Below are positions 21,583-33,398 of a stretch of DNA of 64,000 nt, piece after piece. A program made the translations under genes and the position numbers. The stretch comes from Portulaca oleracea (Eukaryota; Streptophyta; Magnoliopsida; Caryophyllales; Portulacaceae): the NCBI GenBank assembly GCA_029582165.1, contig CM055877.1, positions 38,036,249 to 38,100,248 of the forward strand, in the 5' to 3' direction. Numbering within the stretch: position 1 is the stretch's first letter; each line of letters begins with the position of its first letter. The notes beneath the pieces were generated by a model. The model searched no databases. It was given only the letters and a program-made list of their open reading frames with translations, and was not told where the DNA came from.

Positions 21583-23008
21583 ACGGCCTTCTCCAATGTT
21601 GCTCAGATAGAAAATTTAGCATTTATGCTATTGAGAAAAAAGGACCCATAGTTTTACTTAATTCTTATAAGTTCAAATGGTGAATGATGTTCTTAGATTG
21701 ACGTTCTATCTTTCATGCCCCAGATTAGGTGCTATGTTCTTATGTGTAAGAGTATTTTCTCAACTTTAATTGTTGTCCTTTGACGGTCTTTTTAAGTAAT
21801 TCATTTCAGATGCACAGAAAATCAATCTTGAAACATGAAATTTGTAATCAATTCATCACCTAAGAAAATTTTCACAATGATCCCAGTGGCGAGAAGATTG
21901 CTTTCCAATTATGGATTTACCTTTCAAGAGACTAATTTGTTGCAATTGTCACTACTTCCCTCTCACACATGTCCCTCTTTGATAATCAATTATTTCCAGG
22001 GTATCTCATTGGTTGAATTATTAAAGGGATCATAATTATCTTTGTGTGTTATTAGTTGTTTTTTTGTTGTTACTTGAGCCTGACATTTCTTTATTTTTAA
22101 TTCTACTTGCAGGCAATTCGGAAAGACAAATTTCTGATGAACCAAGAACTGCTGACTTAAGTGCGTATGTTGATTTTGCTTCGATTCATCACTTTGCTCA
22201 ATAATTGATGATTACAAATCGGTTTACATAGGTATTAACCTTTTATATTTGATTAACCAATAAAATGATGGCATTGTGAGCACTTGTTAGGAGTTGTTGG
22301 ACTTAGCTTATGCATGGGCTTTCTGTTGTTCCTCATTTGTATTCCCCTACCACTAGCTTTGGTAATTGTCATGTTGCAATCTTAGTTGAAATCAGTGAAA
22401 TTTCATAGGGAATTTGCCAAATATTATGTTGTCATTCATTATTCTATTGCTTACTTTGCTGCTACTATTGTGCGTGTGCCCCTATCATCTTGTGGTTGTG
22501 CCTTTTGATGAGTTTTAGGTGCGTAAATTATTATTTTTTTGTTGCCTAAAAATATGATGGAAGGTGTAGGATCATGTTTGATTAGGTTAGAGAAGGTTTG
22601 AGTGGGATTTGGTGCAAACATTGTTTGAATTTTCTGCCCCGGTTATTACTTGGTCCTGGTCAGTTTTGATACTATTTTTGGGTTTTGATAGTTATTTGGA
22701 CTCTTGTCTTCTGGGGAAAAATGTATTGGAATAAGTGAGAGTAATTGCAATTGAGTAGGAGTAAATTTGGTGAAGTTTTAAAGGGATTCTAGCACACATT
22801 TAGGACTGTCAAGGGCATAGTGTACTACTGTCTGAGTGTTGCTATTTGTGTGAGCTGCTACCGGTGATATTTGCTCTGGTGCTGAAGAAAATATTTCATG
22901 TTGTCTTTTCATTTTTGGTCTTAGTTATTTAAATGGTTTTTTCTCTCTTGAATTAAGAAATATTGTTTCTATATTCATTTTTCTTGTCATATTTGTTTAT
23001 ATTGGCAG
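21583..23008. other. Unassigned sequence, possibly intronic
   Basis: No supported gene. T-rich stretches followed by AG at about 22112 and 23008 give an intron-like look. A short open piece after the AG at 22112 (ERQISDEPRTADLSAYVDF) ends at TAA near 22204 and is not recognised. Confidence 0.3.
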
Positions 23009-23110
23009 ATACATACCGCTTCTCTTGTTCTGAACTTCAGTAAGAGCACTCCAGCAATTTATATGCCATACTTAGTTGCAGGGACTAGTGACCAACTTGT
23101 CCTTCTACAG
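23009..23110 (+). pseudogene. Orphan exon of an unidentified gene
   Basis: The segment is exactly 34 codons, open, preceded by a T-rich tract and GGCAG and followed by CTACAG|GTAAATTG, so both splice sites are good. It encodes SLVLNFSKSTPAIYMPYLVA and then GTSDQLVLLQ. I do not recognise the family. No partner exons are evident within 2 kb, suggesting a relic or captured fragment. An intact gene with distant exons cannot be excluded. Confidence 0.4.
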
Positions 23111-23525
23111 GTAAATTGAGTAAACAATTTGTGATGCTAAGGATTCTCAACCAGGGAAGAAGGGGTATGATATGTCTTTCTTCTTGCTGGTAATAGATGT
23201 ACATATAAGTCTTTCACACGCAAGGAAACACCGCTATAAGCCTGTTCACCCAACTCCTTCACAACTTCCTATGCGAAACGTAATATTCCTTTTTTGGGCT
23301 ATTGAAATGTCTTTTTTTGAGCTATTGGGATGTATTTGTTTTGCAAGAACTTCCCATGTGTTATGTAAACATGTAGCACTTTGAATGATTAGAATGTACC
23401 ATCTATACCATTTTGAGATGCTCTTGTGCATCAATACTAATCAACAAATACACTATGTAACAGACAATATCAGATACTTGGAATCAACAGCTACAATTGT
23501 CGGGTCGCGTGCGCTGACCAGACTA
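23111..23525. other. Unassigned sequence before the LINE
   Basis: No supported gene. The frames present are short and without family features. A short GC-rich segment at 23499-23522 precedes the (TA)n run. Confidence 0.35.

Positions 23526-23561
<36 letters not shown>
23526..23561. repeat. (TA)n microsatellite at the LINE 5' edge
   Basis: An 18-unit TA run directly precedes the LINE 5' leader; the LINE target duplication, if any, is lost in it. Confidence 0.9.
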
Positions 23562-23564
<3 letters not shown>

Positions 23565-23691
23565 TTTCTCTCTCTTCAGAGAGCTTATCTCTCTAGGAAT
23601 TCAGGCGATTCTGGCCAGTTTTCCGGCGAGTTGCTTCTCTGCTTCTTGCGGTTGAGAGAGTTAACTTCCTTTCCTGAGTGTTTTGAGAATT

Positions 23692-24648
23692 ATGAGTGAG
23701 AGCGTGGATGATTGTTCAAATGTGGTTTCGCATTTTAGTTCTTTGGTAGGGGAGGAGGATTTGAGCATTCGTTTCGTTCCACCGAAAGCTGTTAATGGTC
23801 ATCTAGTTGCGGAGCTCACGGAGGAGGATTATGGTGATGATTCTTGGGATAATATTGTTTTGTGTCGCATTTTGGGTACTACTTTACAATGGGTTGATAT
23901 GAATCGATTCATTAGAGAGATTTGGAAAGATTTTGGGGTTTTGAAGGTGGTTAAGGCAAATCGAGGGGTTTATGCAGTGCAATTTTTCTCGGCTACTTAT
24001 ATAAAGTTAGTGCTGGACAAGGAGATTTATTATTTTGATAACAAGCCAATGGTGGTTCGTGAGTGGAATGAAGGGTTTTCTATTGAGCTGGATTCTATTG
24101 TCTCTCTTCCTGTGTGGGTTATTTTGCCAAAATTGAACTTGAAATTCTGGAATTCGACTGGTTTTAGCAAAATTGGCAGTCTGTTGGGGATACCAATCAA
24201 GACGTGTAGTCGAACTAGAGAGAAATCGGATTAGACAGCTGCTCGTCTGATGGTGGAGATGAATGTCGATGGTATTTTCCCTGATTTGGTTAAGTTTGCT
24301 GATAATGGTGTGGTTATATCCCAAAAGGTAATCTACGATTGGAAGCCGTTAAGATGTACTCATTGTAAACATTTTGGTCACTCGGTTGTTGATTGTAAGA
24401 AGAAGGTGACTAGTACTCTGGTATCAAATGTAGTAGCTGAGGAAGGCATTCCTTCTACGTCACAGGATGTGGTGAATACATCTCCTTCTCCACCTTTTAT
24501 TCCACAACAACCTTTGGTCACTCCTTCAGTCCCCTCTAAAAGTCTGCCTCAAAATGTTCAACCTAGAAGACTTCAGACTACTACAGCAGGTGAAGTCCTC
24601 AAGGCTTTTCACAAGGCAGGTGGGGTTCAGGCTGGTACTAATGGTTAG
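23692..24648 (+). pseudogene. LINE ORF1 protein (DUF4283 plus CCHC zinc knuckle), one nonsense mutation
   Basis: ORF1 of plant L1 elements is an RNA-binding protein that packages the transcript. The 318-codon frame starts MSESVDDCSNVVSHF. The DUF4283-like region spans about residues 25-180 and includes FIREIWKDFGVLKVV and LPVWVILPKLNLKFW. The zinc knuckle CTHCKHFGHSVVDC (C-x2-C-x4-H-x4-C) follows at about residue 222, with a proline- and serine-rich tail. The frame is uninterrupted apart from a single TAG at 24232-24234. The following endonuclease frame starts within a few bases (GGTTAGAATT), so ORF1 and ORF2 nearly abut. Confidence 0.8.
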
Positions 24649-25242
24649 AATTATGAGTTGGAATGTGAGGGGGTGCAGTCACCCTAATAAGCAGGAGGAT
24701 ATTTGTGCGTTCCTGCCTTGTTGGTTTATTTGAAATAAAGGCAAAATATGAGAAAATGGCAGATGTTGGATGTAAAGTTGTTCCTGGTTGGTCTCTTATT
24801 CATAATGCTCAGGTGAATGGGAAGTGCACAATTTTGGTTGCTTGGAAGATTAATGTTTATCAAGTGCAGGTTATTGTTGTGAATTCTCAGTGGATCCATA
24901 TTCAGGGTACTAGATTGGTGGATGGGCTGTCTTTTTATGTGACTTTTGTGTATGGTTCTAACAAGTTGGTTGAGAGGAAAGCTGTCTGGGAGAAGCTTGA
25001 GCAATTGGATAGTATTATTCAAGGTGGTTGGCTGATTATGGGTGATTTCAATACGGTTTTGTATCCTGAAGACAGGATTGGTGGGACTTAGATTGAGTAT
25101 TTTGAAGCTGTTGATTTGCAGAATTCCTTGTTGAAAACTAATATTCAAGAGCTTGGTTTTCAGGGGGATGATTATACTTGGACAAACTCATATGTTTGGT
25201 CTAAAATTGATCGGGTTTTTTTCCTTGCTTGAAATTGGAGTG
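24649..25242 (+). pseudogene. First LINE endonuclease domain, C-terminally truncated
   Basis: This is an apurinic-type endonuclease of the exonuclease/endonuclease/phosphatase fold. Visible blocks are MSWNVRGCSHPNKQED (catalytic Asn region), GLFEIKAK with the ET/EIK position, YVTFVYGSN, WLIMGDFNTVLYPEDRIGG (GDFN motif) and WSKIDRVF. The SDHSP block with the last catalytic His is missing because the domain stops just after IDRVF, where the next copy's leader begins. A frameshift occurs near 24710 and a stop TAG at 25089. It duplicates the function of the following domain but is clearly diverged from it. Confidence 0.75.
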
Positions 25243-25284
25243 GTTGAGGAGAGTTGAATTCCTTGCACCAGTATTGCTATTGGA

Positions 25285-28200
25285 AATGGATAGATTCCTT
25301 GCTTGGAATGTGCGGGGTTTGAATGGCCCCAAAAAACAGGAGGGAGTGAAGCATTTCCTTCAAATGAATAAATTCAATCTCATTGGCTTAATGGAAACTA
25401 AGGTGACTGAGGAGAAGTGTGATTCTATTAAGAATAATATTTGTGCTAATTGGAATCTTATTCACAATGCCACTGGCTCTCATAGAAGCAGAATATGGGT
25501 ACTATGGAGGGGTGATATCTCTGTGCATGCTGTTGAGATTCATGAGCAATTTATCCATTGTAAAGTTTCATTTGGCTCCTCTGAGATCTTTATTACTTTT
25601 GTCTATGGAGATAATGATTTGGGGACTCGAAAGATTGTTTGGAGTGGTCTTGCCAAAATTGCTTCGAATTACACTGTCTTGGATTCTAGCTGGTGACTTC
25701 AACCATGTCCTAGATTTTGATGATAGAATTGGTGGAATTCCGGTTTCTGCTGAGGAAATTATTGATTTCAGGAACTTCATGGTTGATTTCCAGATCAGTG
25801 AAGTGAAACATTCGGGGATTAGATACACTTGGCATAATAAGAAGATTTTCTCCTGCATTGATCAAGTCTTAGTAAATTCTGAAGGTTTGATGCAGTTTGA
25901 ATCAATCTTTTATTTGGCCTTAGCTCATGGTATATCGGATCATTCCCCTTTGGTGATTCATTTAGATTCATCTTTTCAAAGGCCAAAAAGAAGATTTAAA
26001 TTCTACAGTATGTGGGTTGATTCTCATGCATATAATGACATTGTTTCTGAGAATTGGAGTAAGTCTTTTTCAGGCACACCAATGTTTCAACTTGTTTCCA
26101 AGATGAAGTCTCTAAAGTGTCCTTTATCTGCTCTTCATAAATCATCTTATGGCGATATTTTTCTAAGATCTCAGTAAGACTATGAGAGTATGATATCTGC
26201 TTAGGAGTCTTTCATGCAGAATCCAGGTGACTTGTCCCTTTTAGAAGAAGCTGAAGCTGCTGCTATGGAGTACCAATCTACTTTGAGTGCTGCTATGAAA
26301 TTATTGAAGCAAAAAACTAAGATAGATTGGTTGAAGAAAGGTGGTAATAATACTGCTTTCTTCTATTCAATGATCAAGGCAAGGCATTATCAGAATAAAG
26401 TTTTATCTCTGGAGAACAATGAAGGTACTCTTCTGCTGAATGATACCGATATTGGTCTTTTTCTAGCCGATCATTTTGAGTCTTTCTTTTCTAAGCATGA
26501 CTGTTTGGGAAAAGTTAGATTGATATTATTTCTCATGGGAAGAGATTTAGCAGTGATCTTCACAGCAAAGTCCTTAGACCAGTTACTGATGCTGAGATAA
26601 AAAAGGTATTCTTTGAGATGGATGGTTTAAAGAGCCGTGGTCCTGATGGCTATAGTGCTTCTTTTTTCAAGTCTTCTTGGTCTACTTTTGGAGCAGATGT
26701 TATATATGTTATCAAGAATTTCTTTTCAACCGGCAAACTTTTGAAGGGGGTGATACTACTCTACTTACAATGGTGCCTAAGGTAAATAATCCTACAAAAG
26801 TTGGAGATTTAAGGCCTATTGTTTGTTGTAATGTGCTTTATAAGGCAATCACAAAACTGCTCTGTGCTCGGTTGCAAGAGGTTCTTCCTGACATTATTGA
26901 TATCTCACAAGCTGCTTTTGTGGAGGGTAGATCAATTTTGCATAATATTCTTGTGGTAGAAGATCTTATCAGATTTTATAACAGGAAAGGAGCTCAGCCT
27001 AGTTGCTTGCTCACAGTGGATATTCAGAAGGCTTATGACACTGTTGATTGGGATTTTCTCAGGCATCTTTTATTGGCTTTAAATTTTCCATGGAAATTTG
27101 TGGAGCTTATTATGATTTGTGTTTCTATTGCTTCATTCTCTGTGGGTTTCAATGGTTCTTCTTATGGCTTTTTCAAAAGTGGTCGGGTCTTCGACAAGGT
27201 GATCCGGCTTCTCCACTCCTATTTGTCCTAGTTATGGATTATTTGGATAGAACCATAAAAAGCTTTACAAGTGTGAATGATTTTAAATATCATCAATTCT
27301 GGTTTGGTATGAAGTTGACTCACCTTTGTTTTGCTGATGACCTACTCATGTTTTGCAATGGAAATTCTTACAGTGTGAGAGCTTTATCTGCTGCTTTGAG
27401 TCATTTTTCTGAAGTTTCTGTTCTTGTCCCTAATTCTTCAAAATCTGATGATATTTTTGCAAATGTTGATCCATTGGAAAAGAGGAAGATACTGGCACTT
27501 TTGAATTTCAAGGAGGGTCAGCTTCCCTTTCGGTACCTTGGTGTTCCTATCAAGCCTTTTAGGCTAAATAGGCATGATTGCGTTGTCCTCATTGATAAGA
27601 TGACAAAAAGGATTCAAGGATGGGCGGCAAGGAAACTCACTTATGCTGGAAGAGTTGAATTAATCAATAGCATTTTTATGTCTATTCATATTTTTTGGGC
27701 CCAAATTTTTATCATCCCTAAAAATGTTATTGTCTCTATTGAGAAGCTTTGTCGTGGTTTCCTTTGGGGTTCTGATACCAGAAGCCCTCCCATTGCTTGG
27801 AACACTTGTTTATAGAAGAAGGAGGGTGGTTTAAATGTTCGTGATGCTAAAGCTTGGAATGTTGCTGCTTTGGGCAGTCTATTATGGCAGATTCATTGTA
27901 ATAAGGAGGCTCTTTGGATTAGATGGGTCCATCACATTTATATGAAGAGAAGTACTATTTTTTGCTGTGAAATTAAGCAAAATGCGAGTTGGTATTGGAG
28001 AAGACTATTGAAAGCTAGAGATCAGCTTCTCCCTCTCTTCCACAAGCTGATTTCAGAAGGTTCAAAGTATAGCATTAAACTTGGATATGATTATGTGAAA
28101 GATCATAGTCAGAATGTGCATTGGCACAAGTTGATCTGGAGTTCTCCTAGAATTCCTAAGTGTGTTTTTATCACATGGATGGCAGTGAATGGTAGATTGT

Positions 28201-28550
28201 CTATGCTTGATAGAATCCAAAAATTTGGATTGCAAATGGCTAATAGGTGTTTCCTGTGTGAATGCCAGTCAAAATCCAATTCACACATATTCTTTGAGTG
28301 TGATTTTGCTATTCAGGTTGGCAATGCTAGTTGGGTAGACCTGTTTGGCGCTGTTCCTGATTGGAACAATTGGAACACACTGGAATGGGCCAAGGCTGGT
28401 TTCAATGGAAAGAAAGAAAAATTGGTACTGTCTTCCATCATATATCACGTATGGGGGGAGAGGAATAGGAGACTGCATCAGAGTACCTCTCGAGACTCTG
28501 TTGCTGTGTGTTTGTCTATCAAGAATGACATAAATTTGAGGCTTTATTAG
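25285..28550 (+). pseudogene. LINE ORF2: second endonuclease, reverse transcriptase and zinc-binding C-terminus, multiply broken
   Basis: The endonuclease runs from MDRFLAWNVRGLNG through METKV and AGDFNHVLDFDDRIGG to SDHSPLVIH, with a frameshift near 25690. The linker continues with stops and frameshifts at about 26177, 26520-26600 and 26680. Reverse transcriptase blocks are DLRPIVCCNVLYKAITKLL, SQAAFVEGRSILHNILVVED, the catalytic Asp in LTVDIQKAYDTVDW, then after a frameshift near 27190 RQGDPASPLLFVLVMDYL and CFADDLLMF (catalytic FADD), followed by RYLGVPI. An in-frame TAG lies at 27813. The C-terminus (27816-28550) carries a zf-RVT region with WHKLIWSSPRIPKCVFITW and CFLCE...HIFFEC. It is not translatable as one protein. 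Confidence 0.85.
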
Positions 28551-28716
28551 TCTTTCTGTTTGGCCTTGAACTCTTGTAATTCTTTGTTTCCGTTTGAATT
28601 TTTATTGGTTTTGATCCTTGGGTCGGTCTTATTGTTTGACCCCTCGGGTATGCCCGAGTATCTTGTATTCGATTTTGTTAATGGAAAAATCTCATTGATT
28701 TGTCCAAAAAAAACAT
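28551..28716 (+). other. LINE 3' untranslated region and poly-A end
   Basis: It follows the ORF2 stop. It contains the palindromic block CCCCTCGGGTATGCCCGAG, a possible stem recognised by the reverse transcriptase, and ends with TGTCCAAAAAAAA. Confidence 0.6.
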
Positions 28717-28951
<235 letters not shown>

Positions 28952-28954
<3 letters not shown>

Positions 28955-29313
28955 GCAGAAATTCTAGTAGTGATACTACTCAATTCATCATGTTGAGTAG
29001 TTGACCAGGAAGAAGAAGAAGAAGAGAAGATCTAGAAAAAATGAGAATGTCGAAGAGAGGAGAGAGAAAGATAGAGGGTGCTGACGTGGCAAATTTTTTA
29101 AGTCAATGGGTGACATGACATGGTCCAACATCAAAAAAACGTGCCGCCACCGCCAGCTCAATTCTCCGACGACTCAAGAAAAGGGTAACTCGGTGGCGTG
29201 TTACTGGGGGCAACAGGGGGTCAAAGTTCATATTATTCAGAACCTAATCGAAAGTTCGTATTATTAAGCCTTATATAGCCAAAAGTTTGTATAATTAGAA
29301 TCCAATTTCTATA

Positions 29314-29317
<4 letters not shown>
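28952..29317. other. Spacer between (TA)n arrays
   Basis: No gene. It contains CAAAGTTCATATTATTCAGAA and a related AAAGTTCGTATTATTAAGCC, motifs shared with the inverted-repeat MITEs at 12294 and 54038, so it may be a decayed relative. Confidence 0.4.

Positions 29318-29404
<87 letters not shown>
29318..29404. repeat. (TA)n microsatellite
   Basis: About 87 bases of near-pure TA with one AAAT interruption, directly left of an inverted-repeat MITE. Confidence 0.95.
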
Positions 29405-29406
<2 letters not shown>

Positions 29407-29945
29407 TTTTAATAATCCCTACATTCACCAATTGTATAACAATAATCCTTATTTTCATTTTAGATTCTGGTGGTCCAAAAAAATAAAATTGGATTGTAGT
29501 GAGACATTATCGAGAGTATACCCTAAATATCTTAGATTTTGTGTTGCGTTTGATTCAAAACTTAATATAACACATTACCATGATTTTTAATGAATTTACA
29601 GTGTTTCTTCCAATTTTTTTGAATTTTTTTTTCGATTTCTTAAGATTTTTTCACTTTTATTCTTTTTAAAAAATTATAATAAATTCTCAGAGTTTCAAAA
29701 AAATAATTTATAAATTGTTTTAGTAACTACACGTAATTACCTTTGTGGGGGTAGGAACAAAAAAAAAAACAAAAACAACGTTTGATTGGAATTAAAAAAA
29801 TATAAAGAATTTGAAGGTGGATTTGGTACCACTAGAATCCAACTTTATTTATTATTATTTTTTTACCGCCAGAACTCAAAATGAAAGTAAGGATTATTGA
29901 TATACAATTGGTGAAAGTAGAAATTATTAGAATCCAATTTTCCTA
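29405..29945. mobile_element. Inverted-repeat MITE flanked by (TA)n on both sides
   Basis: The left arm TTCACCAATTGTATAACAAT and right arm ATTGATATACAATTGGTGAA pair, as do ATTCTGGTGGT and ACCGCCAGAA; the arms are over 100 bases. There is no ORF. The interior resembles 57010-57355. Both sides are TA microsatellites, the arrangement described for microsatellite-targeting MITEs such as Micron. Confidence 0.6.
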
Positions 29946-29953
29946 TATAGATA

Positions 29954-29957
<4 letters not shown>

Positions 29958-30015
<58 letters not shown>
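29958..30015. repeat. (TA)n microsatellite
   Basis: A 58-base TA run separating the MITE from the terminal repeat of the large foldback element. Confidence 0.95.
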
Positions 30016-30018
<3 letters not shown>

Positions 30019-31592
30019 AATGGATATAATGAGAAGGATGTTTTTGTGAGCATAAAAGCATGTGAGATCCTAGCCATTGGTTCCAAGATCAAGGGTGGGT
30101 GTAATTATTCCATTTATCTTTATTTCTAATATATGGTGCTAAAAGATGATTGGTTGGTTTTTTCAATATTGTTTTTTTTGGTTGTTGTCACGTGAGAGTA
30201 GGACGGGAATAACCATGCTGATGTCAAAGGGAGTTGCACGCTGATGGAGGGCAATTACTATCTCCAGTTTTCAACACACAGTCATTTTTAAAAATATTTG
30301 AAGAACACATATTGAGCGACGCCATAACCGGTTAGCAAAAGGTGAAGATTTTGAAGGTAGTTCGACGAGGCGACGGTGAATTCAACAATTCCGGCGAAAA
30401 TTGCGGTTCCCGGCGAACTGTGAGAGCACGATATTGACGATTCCGGCGACGTTTTACTCGGGGTCGGTGAAACCCAAGCACGACGAGTTCTCCAGTAAAA
30501 GGTGTTTCGAGATTTCTAGGGTTCTTTGCCCCGTTTTTTTTTCAAAAATTGGGGACATCTATTGGGTTTTTTATGTTCATTCTAACGATTGATTGTGTTT
30601 TGTTGACAGAGTAACAAGGGAAGTTGAAGAATTTGTGATGGCTTCCAAAGGTTTGGCTGAAGCAGAGGTTGGAGAAAGGAAGAAGGAGATGGAAGAAAGA
30701 GGCGTTTTTGTCATTCTAGAAGTCGAATTTGAAGGTTGAACATGACATCCAAAGAAGGGATTCAGTCAGAGATGGAACAGTGCAAGAACCCATTGTAAGA
30801 GTTGTTTATGACGTTTGAAATTCCTTAATTTGAGCAATTGTAATGCATTCCGGGCTCATGGCAAACGTTCATGTTCATAGGCTTGGTCATGGTTAATATA
30901 GTTGATGTTCATGTTTGATGAGCGAATGTTCATGTTTGTCATAGTGATGTTTATGCTGGAAATCCTGATGTTCACGAGTCTTTTAGTGGATGCCCATAGT
31001 ATTAAATATGTTTGATGGTCATTAGGGAAGGGGGGATGGGTATGTACATCTGATGTTTGTTCATAGTATTGAATATGTTTGTTCATAGTCTTTTAGTGGA
31101 TGTTCATAGCATAATACATTTGTCATAGTTGATGTGAATGATAGGAATCTTTATGTTCATGAGTCTTTTAGTGGATGTTCATAGTATTGAATATGTTTGA
31201 TGGTTATCTGAGCTCCTAATCAATATAATGGATGTTCATGGTTGATATAGCTGGGGTAGTGATTGTTCATGTTTGTCATGTTGGATGTTCATGGTAAAAA
31301 TTCTGATGTTCATATGTGTTCTGAGTGGATGTTCATGGTAAAAATTTTGTTGGTAATGATAGGACGACTGGAATTCATCAATTTTGGGTTTTTGTTGTTC
31401 AATATAGGGGTTGGGTAATGATAGGACGATTGGAATTCATCAATTTTGGGTTTTCGTTGTATCTGATGCTTACTAGAATTCCGATATTCATATGTGTTCC
31501 GAGTGGATGTTCATGGTGTGTGTGTGTGTGTGTGCAGTACATGTTGGTGTTTAGGCTCATAATCAATATGTTGGATGTTCATGGTTTATATT
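30016..31592 (+). repeat. Left terminal inverted repeat with GATGTTCAT motif array
   Basis: The outer part (30340-30640) looks like a gene 5' region: GC-rich, several TTCCGGCGA motifs, and an intron-like TTTTGTTGACAG. From about 30850 inward the sequence is dominated by a degenerate GATGTTCATGG motif repeated every 20-60 bases. It ends where the LTR element was inserted after ATATT. Confidence 0.7.
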
Positions 31593-33377
31593 TGTAGACA
31601 CCGGATTTTATATCGGGACAAGTGTACAAATCATGCATAACAAGAAAAGAGGTTAGCATGAAAGAAAATCCAAATGACCATCCTCAATCAAAAGCTATCA
31701 AGCCAACCTACCACAAAAAGCCTTCATTCTGCACCCTTTCCACATACATATGCCCACCATTTCAAATCCTATTTTTTCCACAAATCTTGTTGGCCCCATT
31801 TCTTTTGATGAGAGTAAAGTACACGTCATAAGCTTTCCAATGCCTTTTGAATGCCTCAATCGGAGTCTGGATGAAAGAGTTGTGGTCGTTCGAAGTTGCA
31901 CTTAGCCAGCTTTAAAACCCAAACGGGTTTTAACATTTTCCAGGCCCAGAAATCTAGTCCAGCAAACCGCGCCCCGGCCTAGGGAGCTTAAAACCCGCCT
32001 AGGTTATAACCGGCCCAGGGAGCTTAAAATCTACCCGAGCAAAGCACGACGCCGTTTTGCTCCACGTCATCGATCCGTGTACTGGTAAATCGTATAACCC
32101 GCTCAGGTTATAATCTTTCTGGCGCCAAAATCCGCATGCATGCACGTAATCCTCTGATTTTTGCCCACGTGTTTGACCTTCCCCTTGACTTCCTATAACC
32201 CGCCTAGGTTATAGTCTTTAACGGCATGATTTGTGGGGTATGTCCCCCACCATTTCCCTCCAGAACTCACACTCCTTCACCTATAAATACCCCCTCCATT
32301 CCACCTTCATTTTCATCAACAATCACCCTCTACTACCCTTACTCTACTCTCATTTCCATCATATTATACTTCCAGTCTCTCAAAATCTCATCATCCATAT
32401 CCACCACTAATCCTCTCATAATCACATTCATCACCACTATATAACCATCCATATACCACTTTTTCTAAGCCATCCACATTATCTCATCCGCGCTTCAAGT
32501 CAAGGGGCAACTCAAGGGATCAAGTTCATCAGTCCTATCACCTTAAGCAAAGTTCGATTTCTTTGGTTTATGCTGTTATTATTATTCATGTAATTCCCTC
32601 TTTAATTCTATTACTTGCACATACTTTGTAAAATGAAAACCGCATCGTTTTTATATTGCATGATTCGAATAATAATTCCGCGAACTTAATCAAACTTCTC
32701 CCCGCTCTCTTTCTTTTCAATGTTGATTTTAGTAGAGTTTATTTTATAACAGGCGGATTCGAGAGTTCTTATAACTCTCGAATTCGTAACCTTACCCCCG
32801 AATCTAGAAATCGGGTTCGTAGACCAGAGTCTTTCTTTTCTTATTTTATGGTTTGTCGATTTACTTAAATCGGCTGGCGACTCTTTTGACATTTTATAAA
32901 TTCGTTTAACTATTTAAAATATTCGTTATGCATAAAATAATTTAAGAAAATAATTCAGTTCATTTCCCTTCACTAATTTAAGATTGGACCCGATGAAAAT
33001 GGGCCAGAAATTAATAAAACCTAGGCGGATTTTATTAATTTCAACCCATTTTCTTCTGGCCCAGGGATGCAGACGGCGCAACCCAGGGTCTGCTAAAACC
33101 TAGGCGGGTTTTAGCATTTTCTGGTGCCCCGTCTGCTCCTCTTTGGGCATGAATTTAGTGATCGGGCCGGGATTAAATTATTGTTAAATTAATTTGTGTA
33201 ATTATGGATAATTTAAATAATAAAAAACGGGTTTGTAAATAAATAAAGTTTCATCACCCCGAAAATGAATTTCGAAATTAAAAATATCCTTATTTAAGGA
33301 TTAGGCAACCTTAGTCGGCTCCCGAATATAAAAGTAGAGTATCACGGAAAAATGGTCACTTTTTCCGAGGTCCTACA
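31593..33377 (+). repeat. 5' LTR of the pol-less Tat element
   Basis: 1,785 bp, TG...CA. A TATA box CTATAAATACCCC lies at 32281, so transcription should start near 32315. The region 32745-32830 contains inverted pieces TTCGAGAGTTC/AACTCTCGAA and TCTAGAAATCGG. Repeated CTAGGTTATA/ACCTAGGCGG motifs punctuate the U3 and R-U5 regions. Confidence 0.85.
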
Positions 33378-33380
33378 GAT

Positions 33381-33398
33381 TGGCGACTCCATTGGAGA
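33381..33398 (+). promoter_or_regulatory. Primer-binding site
   Basis: TGGCGACTCCATTGGAGA begins three bases after the LTR end. It should pair with the 3' end of a tRNA (tRNA-Arg in Tat/Ogre relatives) to prime minus-strand synthesis. Confidence 0.7.

Larger units (their letters stand above)
23562..28716 (+). mobile_element. L1-type LINE retrotransposon, near full length but disabled
   Basis: The order is a 130-base 5' leader rich in CT, ORF1 with a DUF4283-like domain and a CCHC knuckle, an endonuclease fragment, a second endonuclease, reverse transcriptase with FADD, a zf-RVT zinc-binding region, a 3' untranslated region of about 165 bases and a short poly-A (CCAAAAAAAA, ending about 28716). 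All ORFs are broken by stops or frameshifts. The element is flanked by (TA)n on the left and by CATATGTGTG/(TA)n on the right. Confidence 0.85.

Noticed and set aside
25568..25858. Minus-strand frame within the LINE
   Set aside because: It is the antisense shadow of the endonuclease domain.
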